Made by a program: the position numbers and the translations under genes
Source of the DNA: Bretschneidera sinensis
Taxonomy: Eukaryota > Streptophyta > Magnoliopsida > Brassicales > Akaniaceae
Direction: 5' to 3'
DNA length: 64,000 nt
Assembly: GCA_023935145.1 (NCBI GenBank)
Contig: CM043697.1
Span: 59,768,001 to 59,832,000 of the forward strand
The notes under the pieces: generated by a model
What the model saw: the letters and a program-made list of their open reading frames with translations, nothing else
Told to the model about the DNA's origin: nothing
Databases searched by the model: none
Part shown: positions 25,388 through 37,300 of the stretch, one piece after another
Layout of the letters: each line of letters starts with the position of its first letter
Numbering within the stretch: position 1 is the first letter of the stretch

Positions 25388-25788
25388 CTAGAAAAAAAGA
25401 ATTAACACTTTAGAACTTAAATGTTATGCACTCTCTAATTGAAATTATGTGTTTCATCAATCAAATCTTATTGAAGAAAACAACTTTCAGTTTTAGTGAG
25501 TTCTCCAATAAGATTGCTAACAACTCCCGAGTCGTTTCATAGAATATTACCTCGAAATGAGTCAAATTACAAAACATAAGCAGCGATTTTCTATAATTAA
25601 AGTTGTAGGTACTGAAAGCCTACAAGAGAGATTAACCACAAATATCATTCTACTTTCTGTAACTCTTTTGTTTCATATTATTAATAAAAAAACTAACGCC
25701 TATCAAGATAAAAGGCAAGCACACCGACCGTAAACTAAGTTGTCTAACATTAGGAATCGCATTAAGAAGCTTACCTATCACTACTCTT

Positions 25789-26186
25789 TGTTAGAGTCGG
25801 TGCATACTTCATGGAACCAGATCTGTAGAACCTTGGACGAATACGGGGTTCCCGCTCACCGAAAAGTGGGCGGAGGTTAGGGAGCAACTCCCTCAAAACT
25901 TTCAGGCCCTGTACATGAGTTGGGTCTGGTTTTTGTTTGGCAGTTTGAGCTTGGGCTCATGAATAGATGTTGTTCTGTAGCAGGGCGAAAATCCTTATTA
26001 GGACGTCTTAAGATGCTTATAAATACTCTTTACGTACTGAGCATACATTGTAACGAGAGATTTGTGAAGTTAATAATAAGAAATTTCTGGCAGGACGTAG
26101 CCCTATTCTAGGGTGAACCTCGATAAATCTTGTCTTTTTTTTCTTTCTGTTTATAATTCATGTGATTGACAGTTTCAAATCATTTA
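25789..26186 (+). repeat. Left LTR of the copia element
   Basis: It begins TGTTAGAGTCGGTGCATAC. The TATA-like box TTATAAATA is at 26018-26026. The terminal CA has become TA. It is followed within three bases by the initiator tRNA-Met primer site. Confidence 0.9.
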
Positions 26187-26229
26187 ATTGGTATCAGAGC
26201 CTTGTGTTCGAGGATTAACGATCAAATAT

Positions 26230-29200
26230 TTCGATTGGATCATGGATTGAAATTGAGAAGTTCGGAGGGAAAAGCTTCGAGTTGTGAAAACTGAAGATGA
26301 ATGATCTACTCGTGGATAGGGATCTGTGGACGATGATAGTCGATGAGATACCGAAGGGTACGGCATCCACGACAGAGACGTCATCGATGGTAGTTTCGAT
26401 ATCATTTTCAACGATCATTACGGAATTGGAGAAGCTCAATCGAAAGGCACGAAATCTGATTTGGCTATGCCTGGCCGATTCTGTCACGATAAACGTTTAT
26501 GGGGAAAATACTGCAAAAGATCTCTGAAAGAAGCTGGAAAGCCTCTATCAAAGTAAATCTCTGGTAAACAAATTATTTCTGCAGAAGAAGTTGTACAACC
26601 TTCGGATGGCTGAGGGTGATTCTTTCTCTATTCATCTACATGAGTTCAACACTTTGATAGGTCAATTATGATCTATCAGTGTTGATATGACGGATGATGA
26701 TAAGGCTATTACATTAATCTATTCACTGCCTGATTCATGGGATAACTTGATAGTTGCAATTGGTAGTGGTACGACTGATTTGTCTTTTGAGAATGTTGTG
26801 GCAACCTTATTGTCTGAGGAGATGAGGCGGCAGGGTACAAAGAACTCATCAAATAAGGTATTATCTGTGAGAGGGCGAACCCATGATAAAGACTACAAGT
26901 GGTCTAGTGATAAACCCAAGTTCAAGGGAAGATTAAAAAGTAGGGATAAATCTGGGTTAAAGTGTTGGAAGTATAGAAAGCCTGAGCATCTAAATAAGAA
27001 TTGTAGAAATAAGAGTGTAAACCCTGAAAAGTGGACAGGCGAGAGATCAGCTTTAGAAAACAAGGACCGGTATGATAATGATGCTGATGACTTAAATATG
27101 GCATCCTGTTTGGCTCAATCAGATGAGAGTGTTTGGATAATTGACACAGGAGCATCATTTCACATGACACCTCACAGGGACTGGTTTCATGAGTATGAAA
27201 CCTTTGATGGGGGAAACATTTTATTGGGAGATAACTCTCCAGTGAAAATTATTGGTCGTGGGAAGGTAAATTTGAGGATGAATGATGGGACGGTCAAAAC
27301 ACTTCCATGCGTGATGCATATTCCGAGTCTCAGCAAGAACCTAATGTCAGTCAGCAAGATGGAAAATGAGGGAGTGAATTTCAACTATGACAAAAATTCA
27401 TGCAAGATGACTCATGGATCGTTAGTAATTACACAAGGTGTTCGGTATGATACGTTATATAAGCCGCTGGGAAGTATAGTACAAAGTCAATGCAGTAGAG
27501 GTTTTATCTCTGAGAAAGGAACTGATGATAAGGCGACATCTTCTATGTTGTGGCATCAGAGGCTTAGGCATATCAGTGAAAAGGGACTATCTAATTTATC
27601 GTCAAAATAGATGGTGAAGGGAGTCCCAGATTGCTCCATGGGATTCGGTTTCTATGAGCATTGTCTACATGGCAAGCAGAACCATGTGTGTTTTAAGTCC
27701 GCTGGCACAAGAGCAAAGGTTATTCTAGATTTAATACATAGTGATGTGTTTGGGCCAGTTCCAGTCCAATCTCTTGGAAAATCAAGGTGTTATGTCTCTT
27801 TCATTGATAATTTTTCAAGGTATGCATGGATTTACTTCATGAAGAGTAAAGCTGAAGCATTTGATAAGTTCTGTGAGTTTAAAGCATTGGTAGAAAATCA
27901 TATGGAAAGAAAGATAAAGTTACTAAGAACAGATAATGGAGGAGAATTTTGCTCAGACAAGTTTGAGCAATTCTGTGTAGCAAGCGGCATTGCAAGACAG
28001 AAAACAACTCCATATACACCTCAACAGAATGGGGTGGCCGAGAGACTCAATCGGTCACTTATGGAGAAATATATGAGTATTTGAGTTGTGCAGGCTTAGA
28101 GCCGGAGTTCTGGGCAGAAGCAACTGCTACAGCATGTTATCTGAAAAATATGTGACCTACATCAGTTTTGCAGGATCAGACACTGTTTGAGGCACTATTC
28201 GAGAAAAAGTTGAGTTTGGCTCATGTTAGGGTGTTTGGTTATGATGGGTTTATGCATGTACCAAAAGAAAATAGGAATAAACTTGACAGAAAATCAGTGA
28301 AGTGCATTTTCATTGGTTATAAGGATGAGTCAAGGGGTACAAGTTATGGAATCCAAAAAATAAGAGTATAGTTTACAGTAGAGATGTTGTGTTCAGGGAA
28401 ACACAAAGGGATGTGGCGGCTGTCCAAGATGTACCGGAACAGCTAAAGTAGGTTCAAATTAATCTTAGCTTGGGAGATAAAGAGTGTGAGACTACCCCAC
28501 AGACTGCTTCAGATTCTGAGTCAGCTGGGTTTGAGCACGATATTCATATTTTTTATGTAGAGGATGAGGATTCAGATACTGGTTCGGGGGTAGAGATCAC
28601 TCCTATCATAAAGCAATCCACACGGGTTAGGAGACCACCCATCAGGTATTCCCCTAGTGCTTGCAGCGCATTAGAGATCACTCCTGTCATAAGGCAATCC
28701 ACACGGGTTAGGAGACCACCCATCATGTATTCTCTTAGTGCTTGTAGCGCATTATATGCTTTAAATATTACTGGTGATGATCCTAGCACAGTGAAAGAGG
28801 CAAGGATCTCGGAGGATACAAATCTGTGGGAGGATGCTATGAAAAATGAGATATAAGCACCGGACAAGAATGAAACATGAAGCTTTATGAAATTGCCTAG
28901 AGATAGGAAGTAATTGGGTACAAATGGATTTTCAAGAAGAAAACAAATGCAGATGGAATGGTAGAAAAGTACAAGGCACGTCTGGTTGCAAAGGGGTACT
29001 CGCAAATAAAGGGAATTGACTGTGGTGAGATATTTTCTCCGGTAGCAAAGTTGACATCTATCAAATGTGTTTTATCCATGGCAGCTATTTATGATCTAGA
29101 GGTTGAGCAATTGGATGTGAAGACAACTTTCCTTCATGGGGACTTAGAGGAGAAAATTTACATAAAACAACCTGAAGGCTTTGTGAGCAAAAGCAAGGAA

Positions 29201-30372
29201 AAACTGGTTTGTAAATTGAAGAAGTCTTTGTACGGACTAAAGTAGTCACCATGGATGTGGTACCATAAGTTTGATATATATTCCATTCAGCTTGGGTTCA
29301 CTCGCAACTGTGCTGATAACTGCGTCTATATGAAAAGGTTAGGGGTTGATTCTGTCATTTTAACCTTGTATGTTGATGATATGCTGTTGATTTGAAATAA
29401 CAGGAAGATGATTAGTATTGTGAAGGCATTGTTGGCAAGGTAGTTTGACATGAAAGACCTAGGGCCAGCAAACTTTATCTTGGGTATGCAAATAAAAAGG
29501 GATCGTGAAAATCGAAAACTATGGCTAAGTCAGAAGAAGTATATTGAGGAAGTGTTGAAGAAATTCAACATGTCTGACACTAAACCGATAGGGACTCCCA
29601 TGCCTTTGGGAACCAAGTTATCTGCGCAACAATGTCCGAAGACGGAGGAAGAAGCTGAAGAGATGGCACACGTACCTTATGCTAGTGCGGTTGGAAGCTT
29701 GATGTACGCCATGGTGTGTACGAGACCAAATATTTCCCAAGCAGTAGGAGTATTGAGTAGATATATGTCTAATCCTGAGAAAGAGCATTAGACTACAATC
29801 AAAAGAGTTCTTAGATATCTTCGTGGCACGTCAGAGCTTGCATTGTGTTATGGAGGTATAGGAGATAAGAAGAATATTGATATTTTAGGATCAGTTGATG
29901 CTGACTGGGGATGAGACATTGATAACAAGAGGTCTACAAGCGGATATATGTTCAATCTGTTTGGTGGGGCAGTGAGTTGGATGAGCAAAAGTGTTGTTGC
30001 CCTTTCATATACAGAAGCAGAGTATATGGTAATCACTCATGTTGGAAAAAAAGTGGTTTAGCTTCAAAGGTTGTGTGCTGAGCTTGGGTTTAAACAAGAA
30101 GCAGTGAAAGTGAAATGTGACAATCAAAGTACTATCTTTTTAGCAAAGAATCTTACATTTCATTCACAGACAAAGCACATTGATATCCAATATCACTTCA
30201 TCCAGGAAAAGATTGAAGAAAATGTGATAATTTTGGAGAAAGTCAATACAGCAGTGAACAACACAGATTTCTTGACTAAAGCAGTTAGTCTAGCAAAATT
30301 TGAGTGGTGTGCTACTAAGATAGGATTGAAGAAACAGAATCTTAGAAAATTTTCTGTGTATGAAGTATTTAC
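26230..30372 (+). pseudogene. Copia gag-pol polyprotein relic
   Basis: Order of domains: gag of the UBN2 type (about 26250-26880); a zinc knuckle at 26963-27004 whose second cysteine is tyrosine (CWKY instead of CxxC); protease with IIDTGASFHM (about 27137); integrase zinc region LWHQRLRH (about 27550) and core with HSDVFGP, TDNGGEF and NGVAERLN (27740-28050); reverse transcriptase from YKARLVAKGYSQ (about 28970) to YVDDM (29369-29383); RNase H with STSGYMFNLFGGAVSWMSKS and SYTEAEY (29930-30030). Many stops break the frame, for example after GQL (26668), SSK (27608), MSI (28082) and YGLK (29244). At least one is a Trp codon changed to TGA in gag (FEL-stop-KLKM). An 81-bp in-frame tandem duplication sits at 28591-28752. 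Confidence 0.93.
28591..28752 (+). repeat. 81-bp in-frame tandem duplication in copia pol
   Basis: Two units, 28591-28671 and 28672-28752, each encode 27 residues containing QSTRVRRPP. They lie in the linker between integrase and reverse transcriptase and differ at a few bases. Confidence 0.9.
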
Positions 30373-30384
30373 CAAGGGGGAGAT

Positions 30385-30793
30385 TGTTAGAGTTGGTGCA
30401 TACTTCACGGGACCAGATCTGTAGAACCCTGGACGACCACGGCGGTCCCGCTCCCCGAAGAGCTGGTGGGGATTAGGAGGCAATGCCCCCGAAACTTTCA
30501 GGCCCTGTACATGAGTTAGGTCTGGTTTTTGCTTGGTGGTTTGGGTTTGGGCCCATGAATAGCCGTAGTTCTGCAGCATGGCGAAAATCCTAATTATACC
30601 CTAATTATGATATCTTAAGATGCTTATAAATACTCTTTATGTACTGAGTATACATTGTAACGAGAGATTTGTGAGGTTAATAATAAGAAACTTCTGGCAA
30701 GATGTAACCCTATTCTGGGATGAACCTAAGTAAATCTTGTCTTCTTTTCTTTCTGCTTATAATTTGTATGATTGACATGTCTCGAATCGTTCA
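30385..30793 (+). repeat. Right LTR of the copia element
   Basis: It begins TGTTAGAGTTGGTGCATAC and ends GAATCGTTCA. It matches the left LTR along its length with scattered substitutions and a small insertion (CTAATTATACC repeated near 30590). Confidence 0.9.
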
Positions 30794-31154
30794 CTCTTCT
30801 TGTTAACTGCACTCTTTAATCAGTAAGCCATTCAAGTCCAAATTGTATTATGATGAATTGATAAGAGAGGGGATAGAATTGACATCCAATTCACAAATAA
30901 CTTGTTCCTGCTAAGCAAGTTGTAAGTTGTAACCCACTTCTCACAGCCTTAATCTCAGCAACGATGTTATTACAATGGAATAGATGTTCATAAACCCTGC
31001 CTTTTTTTATTGATTATTAATTATAAAAAGTGAACAATATTCAGAGACATTCCAAAAAGGGAAAATGGACTAATAATATATCAAATCAAATGAGAAGCAT
31101 TTCAATTACATTATATATGTAAAAGTGAACACAGACAAACACGAAAAAAAAGTT

Positions 31155-32726
31155 TCAATCATTTTCATTTAAATCCTGGACAACATTTTTAGGATCATAA
31201 CCACATAATTTCAAATCAAAAGACAAAAGCTGTAGAACTCCATAAATGTACTGTGTGTCGACATGGGATTTATCACCAGCCACAAATTCATGAATATTAC
31301 AACCAATCTCAATTGCACTAAATCCTGGCTTCTTTTGTATCCCAAGAGCTTTCATTGTTCTCCTAACCTTGCTCGCTCCATCCCACCTTCCAACTGCTGC
31401 ATACATGTTCGCAAGAATCACATAATTGGAATCATTTCCAGAATCCAATTCAACAAGATACTTCATTAACCTTTCAGCTAAACTGATATTCCCACAAGTC
31501 CTACACGCAGCCAGCAAAGATCCCAACACAACTTCATTTGGCTTCATGGGCATGCTTTCTATTACATCCAATGCATTTTCCAATCTTCCTGCACGACTAT
31601 AAAGGTCCACAATGCATCCATAATGCTCAATTCGAGGAGAGATTCCATAAATCCTCTTCATGATATCAAAATACCAAAGCCCTTCATCAACTAAACCAGC
31701 ATGGCTACAGGCAGTGAGTGCACCTGTGAAACTAACTCCATCCGGCTTGAACCCTTCTTTCTGCATTAGATTGAAATATTCTAAAGCTTCTTCTGCAAAC
31801 CCATTAACAGCAAAGCCCACAATGATCGAGTTCCATGACACCAAAGTGCGCTTCTGCATTTTATCAAAAACTTGACGAGCAAATTCAATACACCCACATC
31901 GAGAATACATGTCAATCAACGAATTACTTATCCTAACATTATACCTAAAGTTTTGCTTCAAAATGAACCGATGTGTCCATAAGCCAACACCTAGAGTTCC
32001 TAAATTGGTGCACGCGGCAAGAACAGCAATAATGGTTACATAATCAGGCTTCACCCAGGAGACCTGCATTTCTCTGAACCAATCCAATGCTTCCTCATAA
32101 TGACCTTTCTTGACAAACCCATAAATCAAAGCAGTCCAAGAAATCGCATCTCTCCGAGGCATTTGATCAAACAATTCAATCGCATACCCAACTTCCGCAT
32201 TTCTCACATACCCATCAATCATAGTATTCCAAGACACCGAATTCTTTACCCTCATACAATCAAAAGCCAACCGAGCCAAGTCAATACAACCGTGTTTTGC
32301 ATACATATGGACAAGCGCTGTGCCCACCATCACATCGCTCCTATCCAAACCCCATTTGCAAATATACCCATGAACCAAAGCACCCAAAAATTCACTTCTT
32401 GATGGAAAATCAGTGCAACCCGAAAGTAGAGTGACGAATGTGATATGGTTAGGCTCGACCCCAGCTAGCCTCATGCAGGTGAACTCTGCAACAGCTTCGG
32501 GTAATTGGCCGTGGCGGCAGTACCGAGAGATGGAAGAGGTCCATAAGACTACTGGGTCTGTGGCTTTGTTGGGGTGCAGTGTGAGGGAGATAGGTTGATG
32601 TTTTGGGGTGTGGTTTTGGTTGTTGAAAATGGGTTGGGTTTGGTTTTGGTTGAAGAGGGGTTTTTGTGTCGGTAGTGAAGTGAGTTGGGCGAGAGACGGG
32701 GCTGTCATGGCGGGAATGAGGCTCAT
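31155..32726 (-). CDS. CLB19: PLS-class PPR protein, CLB19/PDE247-like chloroplast RNA-editing factor
   Basis: A single intronless frame of 523 aa runs from ATG at 32726 to a stop at 31155. The first 60 residues are Thr/Pro/Gln-rich, as in a plastid transit peptide. About ten PPR motifs of P, L and S type follow, for example RLAGVEPNHITF, SVSWNTMIDGYV, DAISWTALIYGFVKKG, SWVKPDYVTIIAVLAACTNL, TLVSWNSIIVGFAVNG and GFKPDGVSFTGALTACSHAG. The C-terminus has E/E+ motifs (NEVVLGSLLAACRTCGN, NYVILANMYAAVGRWDGASK, KKPGFSAIEIG) and no DYW domain. I recognise a close match to Arabidopsis CLB19 (At1g05750), which is needed to edit the plastid rpoA and clpP transcripts; this assignment is from memory of the family. 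CLB19-type proteins lack their own deaminase and must recruit a DYW partner. Intact; its stop is about 360 bp from the copia element. Confidence 0.88.
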   Translation of the reverse strand: MSLIPAMTAPSLAQLTSLPTQKPLFNQNQTQPIFNNQNHTPKHQPISLTLHPNKATDPVVLWTSSISRYCRHGQLPEAVAEFTCMRLAGVEPNHITFVTLLSGCTDFPSRSEFLGALVHGYICKWGLDRSDVMVGTALVHMYAKHGCIDLARLAFDCMRVKNSVSWNTMIDGYVRNAEVGYAIELFDQMPRRDAISWTALIYGFVKKGHYEEALDWFREMQVSWVKPDYVTIIAVLAACTNLGTLGVGLWTHRFILKQNFRYNVRISNSLIDMYSRCGCIEFARQVFDKMQKRTLVSWNSIIVGFAVNGFAEEALEYFNLMQKEGFKPDGVSFTGALTACSHAGLVDEGLWYFDIMKRIYGISPRIEHYGCIVDLYSRAGRLENALDVIESMPMKPNEVVLGSLLAACRTCGNISLAERLMKYLVELDSGNDSNYVILANMYAAVGRWDGASKVRRTMKALGIQKKPGFSAIEIGCNIHEFVAGDKSHVDTQYIYGVLQLLSFDLKLCGYDPKNVVQDLNEND

Positions 32727-34347
32727 TTTCTGCTCAAAATACCGTTATGAAAACGAAATAGGTGGGCTAACAATTTGCCTCTTCGTTTTTAAACGATTTC
32801 AGTTTTGGGGTGTTTTCTAATTGGTAATTGTCCCCTCCATCCAAAATTTTCATCAACTTCGACAAAATCCTTGTGAAAAGACTAAGTTGTCCCTAATAAA
32901 AAAGTAATCATATAATATTAAAAACAAAAATAAATTTAAAATTTACAAAAGATGAAAATGAAAAATGAAAAAAAAGAAAAGAAAAGAAAAAAACATGTCA
33001 AAGGCCTGCAGCCTGCGGTCTGCTGTCGGTTAGCCGTGCAATTGTCGAATTTTGGTGAGAGTTTTGAGGAGAGAAACCGAGAAGAAAAGAGTTGAATAAA
33101 GGTTGAATAAATCTGGGCTCGGAGGCTGGGCCGCTGGGATCTGGGCTAACATAGTTACTGGATATTCTTGAAAGAAAATTTGAGCCAGGTCAAAGGCCTA
33201 GGCCCGCCCGAACAGTAGCTTCGCCGCTGACGGCTGCAAGAGAGAAAAAATATTGTGAAGTAAAAGGGAGGAAATAGGGGGTCACTGTTGTTTTTTTCAT
33301 GGTTTTCATTATAGTGGGGAGGGAGAAAGAAAACTAGTAGAAAATTTTTACAGCTTTTCCTGACATGTGAAGGCTGTAGAAATTTTCTACCAGTTGCCCT
33401 TCACTCTGAGAGAAAACAACAATGGTACTGAATACAGATGAGAGCGAAGTATGGGACAATGAGAGAGCCCGATCAAAGAGGGTAGATGAAGAGAGAGAGA
33501 GATGGCGCTGCTAACAGTAAGGAGTGAGTGTTGAGGATTGTCAGGGACGATGACCAGAAAGAGAATACGAGACTTTGATGCCGGTTGGTGTTGAATTTAC
33601 TCGACTTATCCAGCTTTTTAAATTTTTTTAAGACAAAAAGTTGAATATAAACTGATTAAATCCGGTATAAATGGATGATTTGGGATATATAAAAGATTCA
33701 AGAGCAGTGTTTTTCTTAAATTTTTATATGCTTTGAAATTTTAAAATAGCTTTTTTTCGTTAGCTCAAGACATGAAAGGACGGATCAAGTCTAAAACAGT
33801 TGCCATTCCAGCAGGATTCAATCGTATAAATAGCCAAGAAACGCTCTCAAGTGTACGGCAACCATCGCCTAACCGATAAGGGCTTCAGGTGTCAGCAACC
33901 ATTTTTAGGAAGTTTCTTTAATGATTGAAAGGTATAATTAATCCCCGAATACAACTGAGGCTTCAACTTGGTTTCAAGATAAAAACTTATTCTGCCCGTT
34001 GGATGAAACCTGCGTACTGTATGTCTGTAATCATTTCTGCCTCTTTAAGAACATCAGTCAACATTGAATAATATGGCTCGACAGAATCAGGCAGCATTCC
34101 ATAAATTGTAAATAATCAAAATGTCAAAGAAACTACATCCTAAGATGGCCTCGTGTGGGGGAAGGGATTATGGGGACAGACAAAGGGAATGGACAGTTTC
34201 ACATTAATTTTTGTACTAACTCCCTTGGAGAAGCATCTTTCGACATCCTTCACCCTTCCGGCACCATGTGTTTGCAAAAATAAAATGATATGAAGCCCAG
34301 CAGCAGACTCATTCAGAGTGAAAAACCGGGTGCAGAACGCGACACAA
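32727..34347. other. Intergenic region between CLB19 and RH3
   Basis: It holds the CLB19 promoter and, at the right, the RH3 3' UTR. I saw no other gene. It has a purine-rich stretch (32900-33000), a strong hairpin at 33333-33394 and GC-richer debris at 33000-33240. Confidence 0.5.
33333..33394. repeat. Inverted repeat, about 26-bp arms with a 9-base loop
   Basis: ACTAGTAGAAAATTTTTACA at 33333 pairs with TGTAGAAATTTTCTACCAGT ending at 33394, and the arms extend inward through GC(TT)TTC/GAA(GG)GC. It could fold as a tight RNA hairpin. Whether it is a MITE core or a transcribed foldback is unknown. Confidence 0.7.
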
Positions 34348-37300
34348 CTAATAATCTCGCTTGTCAGGGCATTCTGAAGCCCTGTGCCCAGATTGCCCAC
34401 AGTTGAAGCAGGATCCTCCAAAACCCCTGTTACAAAGATTCAGATGTCACATTCTTCACACAAACAAACATCAATAGATACTAAGGGGAAAAAATAAAAG
34501 CCTATGATTGTTGAGCAACAATGCAAGTTATTTCAGCAACCCAACCCAAACGCATGAAAAAAAAATAAATAATACAATTGGAAAAAGAACAAGAACTGCC
34601 TAATACACACACAAAAAAAGGGGAGGTGGGAAATGAAAGCATCTTAGGGAATTAGGAGCCCATCAGGGCATCATATGCCATTTAGGTCAATGGAGTTCCT
34701 GGCTTAAGCCTGATATTATATGATACACCCACACAAGAAGGAAAAAAAAGAGGGGGGGCAAGAACAAAAGCATTTTTTTAAGGGATTAGAAGCTCATCAG
34801 AGAATGCAACCTCTATAATATGCCACTTACGTAAGAGAAGCAACCTATCTATAAAATGCCTCTAGCCTTTCTACTTTGCTATTGGATCAGGTAATCAAAT
34901 ACATATGAAGGACAAGCAAGCTTTGGAAAATGGATTAAGCCAATCAGAGTGTAAATTTCAACACTCAACAAAAGATGCTTTTGCTGGCTCAGATACAAAG
35001 AGGTTAAACATGCAACAGCAATTTGAATAGTCATTCTGTCTGCAGTAACTTGACAGTTTTTCCCTTCATAGGTAATTGGCCGATTTTACGTTCCTCCCTA
35101 TACTTTAGATGTCTCAATTAAATTACTAGTCTCAAAGGATATACCTTTCCCGGGATGATGACCTGTTTGATCTACTACCGCCAATCAACCAATCATTCCC
35201 ACTGCTCCTTGAAGTCCGAGACCAGCTACTTCGACCACCACGTCCCTCGTCATCAGAATCTCGGCCACTACCCCAACCCCGGGAGGCTCTACTTCCTCTC
35301 CGATCCCTAGAACCTCCTTGGGAAAATCGACCCGTAGAACCTCCTTGGGAAAATCGACCCGTAGAACCTCCTTGGGAAAATCGATCCCTAGAATTTCCTT
35401 GGGAAAATCGATCCCTTTTAGAAAACCTACCATAGTAATCACTTGGTGGCCCATCATCTTGCAAAGCTGGTAACTGCAACACAAATTAAGATATGTAGCA
35501 TTTTAGTTGGTAGCAGGAACTGATACAGGAAAAATGAAAAAGAAGTAAAGAGTAAAAAGAAGCATGCTGCATGTCATCGAGCAGAAACCCAGTGACAAAT
35601 CAGAGTTAATTCAAGCAACACAAGTCATCATGCACAAGTGAAACAATAACCCAAATCTGAAATCAACCTTGGTTATCTTGGAAATAGTGTTCCCAGGTGG
35701 TATTTGCTTATTTAGCAACTCTTTTGCAATCTCCTCAGGAAGATCAAAAACTGCTCCTTGAACCTGATATTAACCCCATCAATTACTCATTTAAACAAAT
35801 AAATGTATCAATAAAGAAACACTACGGTAATTAATAAAATGAGCACATTGTTTTCAACAAACCTTGTCATCTGCAATTAAGTAAATCTTTCCAACTTCAT
35901 CTGCAGCTGCAGGGTAAACGTCAGAAAGAAACCCAGTGACAGATCTAGCAGATAGAAAACCTCTAGAATACGCTGAATCCCGTGTAAGTTGTAATGTTAC
36001 CCATCCCTGAGAAACAAGGATCCAGTTCCAAGTTATGACCAGAAGAAAGAAAACATTAATCAGAAGAGTTTAAGCTCCACCTTTAAAAAGAGAGGGAAGA
36101 GGGGTCGAAGCCTTTTGGGCCCGCCTGAAGAAGATTATAATTCAGCAAGCATATTAACAAATAAATTAAATAGAAACAGGTATACACATCCCATAAGAAA
36201 CCAACCATGAATTCATACAATAACCACAAATATTGAAATCACAAATGGATATCCCACAGGTCAACTAAAAATGGAAACCAGGTCAAACAAATAGGGAGAA
36301 AATGAATTTTAAGGAAATATTTAGCAAAAATAATTGCTAAGAAATAGACATAATTCCGCCAAATCTGTGATTATCCCATGCATAATGAACTTTTCGAAAA
36401 TTGAAAATGATTGTGAAAAAAGTCGCAACCACTAAAGTTTACACCAGCAGCCAGCCTCACCACTTGCATGCACTGTATTATGAAGATAGCAGGTTGACTG
36501 AATATCTAAAGAGAAACTACATTATATCAAAATAACATATCTAAAATAATTAAGCAGCCTTAAATGGTCAAAATTTAATGCTAAATTTACAATTAGATTG
36601 CAGAGAGGCATTGATGATAAAATAATGAAGAACTCATAATTCAAAAGTTCAAAATTTGATGACGGAACGTTTACCTGTTCATGGGTGATAAGAGACCTGG
36701 ATGAAGGAGGTCGGGAGAACCCACTTAAGTGTGCTAGTGCTGCAGCTAGAGCACTTGTTCCTTGTTCTTCAAACAATTTTTGGGCAGTTGGTGTGAAAAA
36801 GTCTATAGACTCAGGATGAACTCCATTAAGAGTAGCAACCACTTGCTCAGCTGACGACTCCAACACCTCTTCAATAGCTGGTGGACTAATAAACTCAAAC
36901 TTGCACCCTACATCACGCTCAAGGGATCTTACAGTTCTCCTTTGGCTGCTTGTAAACATTAGAAGGGCATTACCTTCCTTCCCTGCACGTCCAGTACGAC
37001 CAGAACGATGCACAAAGGTCTCTGCATCATTGGGAAGTTCATAGTGGATGACCTGCATATAGGGTGAAAAGGCCAAACAGACTTCTCAATATGTTGAAAA
37101 CAAATATGCCCTTGAAAATCAAACTTGCAAGGTAGAAGAGGAAACTTAAATATGGAATAATCTGATTCATAAAAGAAAAATGAAATAATCTGGTTGCACC
37201 CCAAAATGGGACCTGGGACAAGGAGAGGGGCTGGAGTGACCATAAAGGGGAAGAAAGCATATAATCCCATTGCCTAGGGCCTACAGAACCAGACCAATTT

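Larger units (their letters stand above)
25789..30793 (+). mobile_element. Ty1/copia retrotransposon, full length but degenerate
   Basis: LTRs at 25789-26186 (398 bp) and 30385-30793 (409 bp) start TGTTAGAG. The right one ends TTCA, the left one TTTA. A CTCTT duplication flanks the element at 25784-25788 and 30794-30798. Each LTR has TTATAAATACTCTTTA as a TATA region. The primer site TGGTATCAGAGC is at 26189-26200 and a purine tract (CCAAGGGGGAGAT) ends at 30384. Gag-protease-integrase-RT-RNase H occur in that order, which defines copia. Stops and frameshifts leave the polyprotein inactive. Confidence 0.95.

Noticed and set aside
28553..29005. 150-aa minus-strand frame in the copia element
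   Set aside because: It mirrors the QSTRVRRPP duplication and the RT start on the plus strand; no independent similarity.
32100..32402. 100-aa plus-strand frame inside CLB19
   Set aside because: Antisense shadow of the PPR repeats; CLB19 is a single well-supported frame on the minus strand.
35185..35484. 99-aa frame overlapping RH3 exon 9
   Set aside because: It is an alternative frame of the RFSQGGS repeat exon. The true frame joins correctly to exons 8 and 10.
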